IMG/VR virus record: IMGVR_UViG_3300005663_000037
Coordinates: 36,622 to 100,621 of that record
Origin: a virus
Reading direction: 5' to 3' (one strand)
DNA: 64,000 nt
Every line of letters begins with the position of its first letter. The first letter of the stretch is position 1. A program made the position numbers and the translations under genes. The notes beneath the pieces are model-generated. The model had not been told where the DNA came from, made no database searches, and saw nothing but the letters and a program-made list of their open reading frames with translations. Positions 60,262-64,000 of the stretch are shown one piece after another.

Positions 60262-60599
60262 ATTTCCGTTGCTTTAGTGAATAGTTTATCAAATAAAATA
60301 CTTCCTAGAAAACCGGAAGCAATAGCGTACCCCTCGGCTACAAACTGAACATCAGGAAGGATAAATTCTTTAGGTGATCCTTGTATCCAAGTGATTAGGT
60401 AAAAGAGTATAGGTATTGCAAAGTAACCAAGAAATCCTCCTATACCTATCTTTATCCAATCGTCCCAATTTTTACTAGCATATACCTTATAAGGAAACGC
60501 TTTCCCGTCCTTATCATATATATTTTTAGCTTTATTAAAGCGAAGGTAGATACTAAATAGGATACCTCCAAGTACAAGTAAGAATATTATAATTGTCAT
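60258..60599 (-). CDS. Holin-like membrane protein (113 aa)
   Basis: Hydrophobic segments at about 2-20 (IIIFLLVLGGILFSIYL), 52-72 (GIGGFLGYFAIPILFYLITW) and a weaker one at 86-103 (AEGYAIASGFLGSILF) make two or three passes. Size, topology and overlap with the spanin gene fit a holin, which would make the inner-membrane hole. No endolysin gene is visible in the window. Confidence 0.5.
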   Translation of the reverse strand: MTIIIFLLVLGGILFSIYLRFNKAKNIYDKDGKAFPYKVYASKNWDDWIKIGIGGFLGYFAIPILFYLITWIQGSPKEFILPDVQFVAEGYAIASGFLGSILFDKLFTKATEI

Positions 60600-60603
60600 T
60601 ATT

Positions 60604-61569
60604 TTAAGGATTCGGGGTTCTACTGTTTAATACTGTTATACTAGATGCTTCTGGATCTGCCCATATGGCTGTCCCAAACTCGGCAGGAGTGGTTACCTTA
60701 ATAGATGATACTTCTACATAGTCTAAATAAAGAGCATGACTAGCATTATAGCTGGTAACATGGTGTACTATTCTCATCTTTACCTCATTATCATTTTCTC
60801 TGTCTATATGTCTCTCGTGATACTCATTAGAGTAAGTAGCATCAGATGTATTGCCTCCTGGCAGAAACTCATCGTTTATTAACTCCCAAGATGCCGACTC
60901 ATAATTATAAGCATATAATTCTTGATGATGCGAAGCGGGAGGGTTACCTGTATACCTACCAAATACACTAAACTCTGCTGGCCTGTAACTTGTACCGGGC
61001 AAGTTAAATGTCAATTCTACGTCTAAACCCGTGACTGCATCCTCTCCTATTTGCCAATAAATGTTATCTCTTGAAGCGGTATCTGTATACGCACCAGAGT
61101 CGTTATCTCCTTCATTAATAACTCCACTAATTACGTTAGACTGATTAGTAAAAGCAGCAGCAGCTACGTCAGCTTTAGTTGCTAACTCTTCACCAAACGA
61201 TCCCATATCCCTATGACCACTCTTTTGCTCATCCCAAATATTATCTATAGTAGGGAGAGTGTCTACATTCTCTACTGGTACATCAATTACATATACTCCT
61301 TCCTGCCACTCATTCCCAGCAACATCAATCCACAACACAAATACCTTAGCTACTATCATCTCTGTGGCACTTAAACTTACCTTTACCGCCTTACCCCCTG
61401 AAGGAGTTACTACAGGTAATGTTGCTAGATTATTGAATGCTCCCCCATCCTTACTAATCTTAAAATCCCCTGTTGCCAGGGTAGGATTAGTTTGGAATAC
61501 ACTTGGATCAGCAAAAGATACCAACGTAACATAGAAGTCATACGCAACTCCTTTTTGGGGTAGTGCCAT
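60604..61569 (-). CDS. Virion structural protein (321 aa)
   Basis: Start YDFYVTLVSFADPSVFQTNP, GDFKISKDGGAFNNLATLPV and VKVSLSATEMIVAKVFVLWI form an N-terminal beta domain seen in many phage tail or baseplate proteins. A helical linker and a second beta domain follow (NIYWQIGEDAVTGLDVELTF, SHHQELYAYNYESASWELI), the latter looking like a carbohydrate-binding-type sandwich. Probably part of the tail tip or an appendage. It precedes the holin gene by 4 bases. Confidence 0.6.
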   Translation of the reverse strand: MALPQKGVAYDFYVTLVSFADPSVFQTNPTLATGDFKISKDGGAFNNLATLPVVTPSGGKAVKVSLSATEMIVAKVFVLWIDVAGNEWQEGVYVIDVPVENVDTLPTIDNIWDEQKSGHRDMGSFGEELATKADVAAAAFTNQSNVISGVINEGDNDSGAYTDTASRDNIYWQIGEDAVTGLDVELTFNLPGTSYRPAEFSVFGRYTGNPPASHHQELYAYNYESASWELINDEFLPGGNTSDATYSNEYHERHIDRENDNEVKMRIVHHVTSYNASHALYLDYVEVSSIKVTTPAEFGTAIWADPEASSITVLNSRTPNP

Positions 61570-61572
61570 AGT

Positions 61573-61749
61573 TTAGCCTTTCTTTTCTTCCTTTTTGGAC
61601 TCTGGTTCCGGTACAGTAGTAACCTCTCTTATCTTGTCTTCAAAGAAGTAAACAAGATTCTTGATCTGCTTCATTGGAAACAGTTCCAACTGATTTATAA
61701 TCCCAGTTGCCTCCTTGATTGTAATTTCGATTTTCTTTTCACTTTTCAT
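61573..61749 (-). CDS. Small protein (58 aa)
   Basis: A 58-codon frame ends 3 bases before the 321-aa gene. EKKIEITIKEATGIINQLEL, FPMKQIKNLVYFFEDKI and a polar, charged tail (PEPESKKEEKKG). Short helical proteins in this slot can be tail-fibre chaperones or assembly factors. No family is recognised. Confidence 0.55.
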   Translation of the reverse strand: MKSEKKIEITIKEATGIINQLELFPMKQIKNLVYFFEDKIREVTTVPEPESKKEEKKG

Positions 61750-61762
61750 AGTACTAAATATT

Positions 61763-61930
61763 TTACTCTACAAACAATAAAAGTTGTTCATCAATTTCAT
61801 CAATTTTGCCTTGTAGTTCTTGCCTCTGTGCTTCAAGAGTTACCTTGGCAACCAGTCTTTCGCTAACAGTAGTAGTTATTTCTACTACATGATCAGCATC
61901 AACTTTTTTTATGATCTTTGTAGTTCCCAT
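61763..61930 (-). CDS. Small coiled-coil protein (55 aa)
   Basis: MGTTKIIKKVDADHVVEITT, VSERLVAKVTLEAQRQELQG and KIDEIDEQLLLFVE. A short strand followed by a coiled-coil helix, a type of tiny phage protein found next to fibre genes. It starts 26 bases after the tail-fibre stop with an AT-rich leader. Confidence 0.6.
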   Translation of the reverse strand: MGTTKIIKKVDADHVVEITTTVSERLVAKVTLEAQRQELQGKIDEIDEQLLLFVE

Positions 61931-61956
61931 TTTTTATGTATTAAATTAAATTTGTT

Positions 61957-64000
61957 TTAACTAAGAGTTGCCCAACCAGTCCAATTATACCCTTCAAAAT
62001 TACTTGTGGTTGTATTATATATTATCATTCCTTCTAATGCTGTTAAAGCATTTCTTTGTGTTGTTGTCATTCGTGGTAACAATAAAGCCCCTATTGTAGA
62101 CAATAATTCCAGTAACGCAGAGGTTGCTGGACTTGTTGTTCCAATTCCTACCCTCCCGTTTAAAGTTGCTATTGGAGTTTTAGTATCTCCATCTGTTAGG
62201 AGTTGAAATTCTCCCTCATTATTTCTTAATCTTATATAACTTGAACTATCTTTAATAAGAATATCTGATATAGTATCTGTACTCTCAAATTGAGCTTGAA
62301 TTTCTTCTGATGATGTAACGTGTAAAGGATAATCAGGACTTGTTTCTCTTATTCCAACTCTCTGCGAATTATCAATCGTTAGTGCTGTTACACTATTACC
62401 AGTTCTTAATGTTATTAGTCCTGCAGGATAATCAGTTGCTAATCTTAAATCATCATTACCTGCACTTGCCATTCCTAAATATCCTACCCTGTTTGCTTTA
62501 TTTCCACGATAAAATTCTATCAGAGTTGCTACTTCTTGGTCTGTTGCAGCATTTGAATCTGACAATCTAATTGTTGGGACGCTACTCTCTATATGCAGGT
62601 CTCTTTGCGGAATTATTGTTCCCATGCCTACTCCAATATTATCTATTCTCATTCTTTCAGTTCCCGAAATTGTTGTTTGGTTTACGCCTGTCATAAAACG
62701 TATAACCGTTGCGCTATTTTGAGAACTAGACCCTCCGCCTAAAACAACATCGTTAGAATCTGTATCTGAGATAATAAAAATTCCCATAACATCTTCTTCT
62801 GCTATTGTAAAATGTGGTAAAACTATCTTTCCTTGTTTAGATACTGAATTTGTTAATGAACTTCCTATCCTTATTTGAGGAGAACTCCTAATAATATCTA
62901 ATGGAACTGTTGGACTACCTGTTCCAATTAAAACATTTCCAGCAGCATCTACACTCAAAGCAGGGTCAGGAGTTCCATCACTTGCACTTAATTCTGAATG
63001 TCTATGTAGCGTATCAACTATAGAGTTATCTGTTAGAGTATCAAGCTCTGCTCCTGTTGCAGTTGTATCGTGACTTACAATAGTATGAGTTTCAGCATGG
63101 TGATCATCAGTTGTTCTCCCAGTAGTAGAAGCATGAGTTACTGGAAACTGGTCATCAACATACTTCTTAGTTGCTGCATCTTGGTCTAGGGTTGGGTCTG
63201 TTAATTCATTTATTTGATTAGAATTCATGTCTAAATATCCTGATATGACTGTGTTTCCAGCGTTATCAACATTAAAAACATTATTAGTATCTGTTACATC
63301 CCAAATATTAAAGTAGCCTGTTGCATCCCCAAGAACAACATCCACATCAGAAACAGTTGCTTTTATTCTAATTGCATCAACACCATCAGGATTTTGCTCA
63401 GATATTAAGTCTCCAAATCCCAACGAAATATTTCCTGTTGTATTAATATTTCCATCATTAATTATATTCCAAGTTCCATTTCCACCAAAAAGAGATCCAC
63501 CAATTATAACATCTTTTTCAAAAGTTGCGTTTCCGACAAGATTTAGTTCCCCTAAATTATTAATTCTAAATAAAATCGCTTTTGTTATTATATTGATTAC
63601 CTGAAAAATATCTCTCTCAGCATCTAATGTAGTTGCCGTAACATTGATAAGCAAACTGCTTGAGTTTAAATTTCCCAGAGTATCATTAACAGTTATATTA
63701 ACTAAATATTCTCTAACTTCTAATTGTGTTGCATTTGTTAAAACTCCTGTTGCAAAATTAATTGTAAAATTGCCCGTATCATTAACTGTGAAACCATCTA
63801 CCCCAACCCCGTCATCTGTTGCATCAATATCATAATTCAATGCTGTTTGGTTATCCAGGGTTTGATTTGCCAGATTTATAAAGAAAGGAGGGGTAGTATC
63901 TATTCTAAAAAACACTTGGGAAGAATTAATATTGTTTGTTGTATCATTACAATAAACTGTTCTGTTATTTAAACCTTCAATACCAGTCAAGTCAGTAAAG
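61957..64000 (-). CDS. Tail fibre with archaeal-like repeats, 5' end outside window
   Basis: Open through the right edge (the TTG at 63990 is not taken as a start), so at least 681 residues. The visible N-terminal 125 residues are Asn/Thr-rich Ig- or cadherin-like (RTVYCNDTTNNINSSQVFF, FRIDTTPPFF, YLVNITVNDTLGNLNSSS), a style I associate with surface proteins of DPANN archaea. The middle has fibre elements: ATKKYVDDQ, GRTTDDHHAETHTIVSHDTT, GNVLIGTGSPTVPLDI. The end is LLLPRMTTTQRNALTALEG and NFEGYNWTGWATLS, a common C-terminal fibre tip. It should bind the receptor. The N-terminal part may be foreign. Confidence 0.75.
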   Translation of the reverse strand, partial: FTDLTGIEGLNNRTVYCNDTTNNINSSQVFFRIDTTPPFFINLANQTLDNQTALNYDIDATDDGVGVDGFTVNDTGNFTINFATGVLTNATQLEVREYLVNITVNDTLGNLNSSSLLINVTATTLDAERDIFQVINIITKAILFRINNLGELNLVGNATFEKDVIIGGSLFGGNGTWNIINDGNINTTGNISLGFGDLISEQNPDGVDAIRIKATVSDVDVVLGDATGYFNIWDVTDTNNVFNVDNAGNTVISGYLDMNSNQINELTDPTLDQDAATKKYVDDQFPVTHASTTGRTTDDHHAETHTIVSHDTTATGAELDTLTDNSIVDTLHRHSELSASDGTPDPALSVDAAGNVLIGTGSPTVPLDIIRSSPQIRIGSSLTNSVSKQGKIVLPHFTIAEEDVMGIFIISDTDSNDVVLGGGSSSQNSATVIRFMTGVNQTTISGTERMRIDNIGVGMGTIIPQRDLHIESSVPTIRLSDSNAATDQEVATLIEFYRGNKANRVGYLGMASAGNDDLRLATDYPAGLITLRTGNSVTALTIDNSQRVGIRETSPDYPLHVTSSEEIQAQFESTDTISDILIKDSSSYIRLRNNEGEFQLLTDGDTKTPIATLNGRVGIGTTSPATSALLELLSTIGALLLPRMTTTQRNALTALEGMIIYNTTTSNFEGYNWTGWATLS

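Noticed and set aside
1-64000. Genome-wide recoding of TAG as glutamine
   Set aside because: Many clear genes, including DNA polymerase and the giant polyprotein, end in TAG directly before a neighbour; only one suspicious internal TAG was seen (16741).

Overview
The window looks like a large part of the genome of a crAss-like tailed phage (Crassvirales type), so the host is probably in the Bacteroidota. The evidence is a 4,596-residue virion polyprotein with an RNA polymerase DFDMD metal loop, crAss-like tail and neck proteins beside it, a replication set typical of these phages, and AT-rich gene leaders with no Shine-Dalgarno sequence. The standard stop codons hold: TAG ends many genes, including the giant one. 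No terminase, portal or capsid gene is present; they probably lie beyond the right edge. Identifications rest on motifs and remembered family resemblance, not on searches.

The two halves face each other. Positions 1-34,463 are read rightward, apart from one small leftward gene. Positions 34,669-64,000 are read leftward. The halves meet at a hairpin terminator near 34,600. From 1 to 8.9 kb lie small accessory genes, including two paralogue families, and an apparent structured non-coding RNA of about 330 nt (5,880-6,208) that ends in its own terminator. At 8.9-9.25 kb a 59-codon gene runs against its neighbours with its own promoter and terminator. From 9.2 to 26 kb lie the replication genes: an intein-split family A DNA polymerase, ATP-dependent DNA ligase, a GHKL-type ATPase, an SF2 helicase, a DnaB-like helicase, a RecA-like ATPase, a probable ssDNA-binding protein and a DnaG-like primase. 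From 26 to 34.5 kb lie small early genes, a PD-(D/E)XK-like nuclease, a MerR-like regulator, a Gp157-like protein, uracil-DNA glycosylase and a DUF932-like protein.

The leftward half holds virion and lysis genes. From its upstream end these are a tail fibre (5' end outside the window), two tiny genes, a virion protein, a holin-like protein, a unimolecular spanin candidate, three neck/connector proteins, a large tail protein, and virion proteins leading to the giant polyprotein. That polyprotein would be expected to enter the host with the DNA and transcribe the early genes.

Five sites, one of them on the minus strand, share the pattern TTG-N20-TAAYTT, with the spacer exactly 20 nt each time. 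A weaker sixth lies in the late region. These match the Bacteroidota -33/-7 promoter plan. The most novel items are the structured RNA, the reversed mini-gene, the shared promoter set, the fused polymerase/ADP-ribosyltransferase/peptidase polyprotein, and a tail fibre whose outer part resembles archaeal surface proteins.
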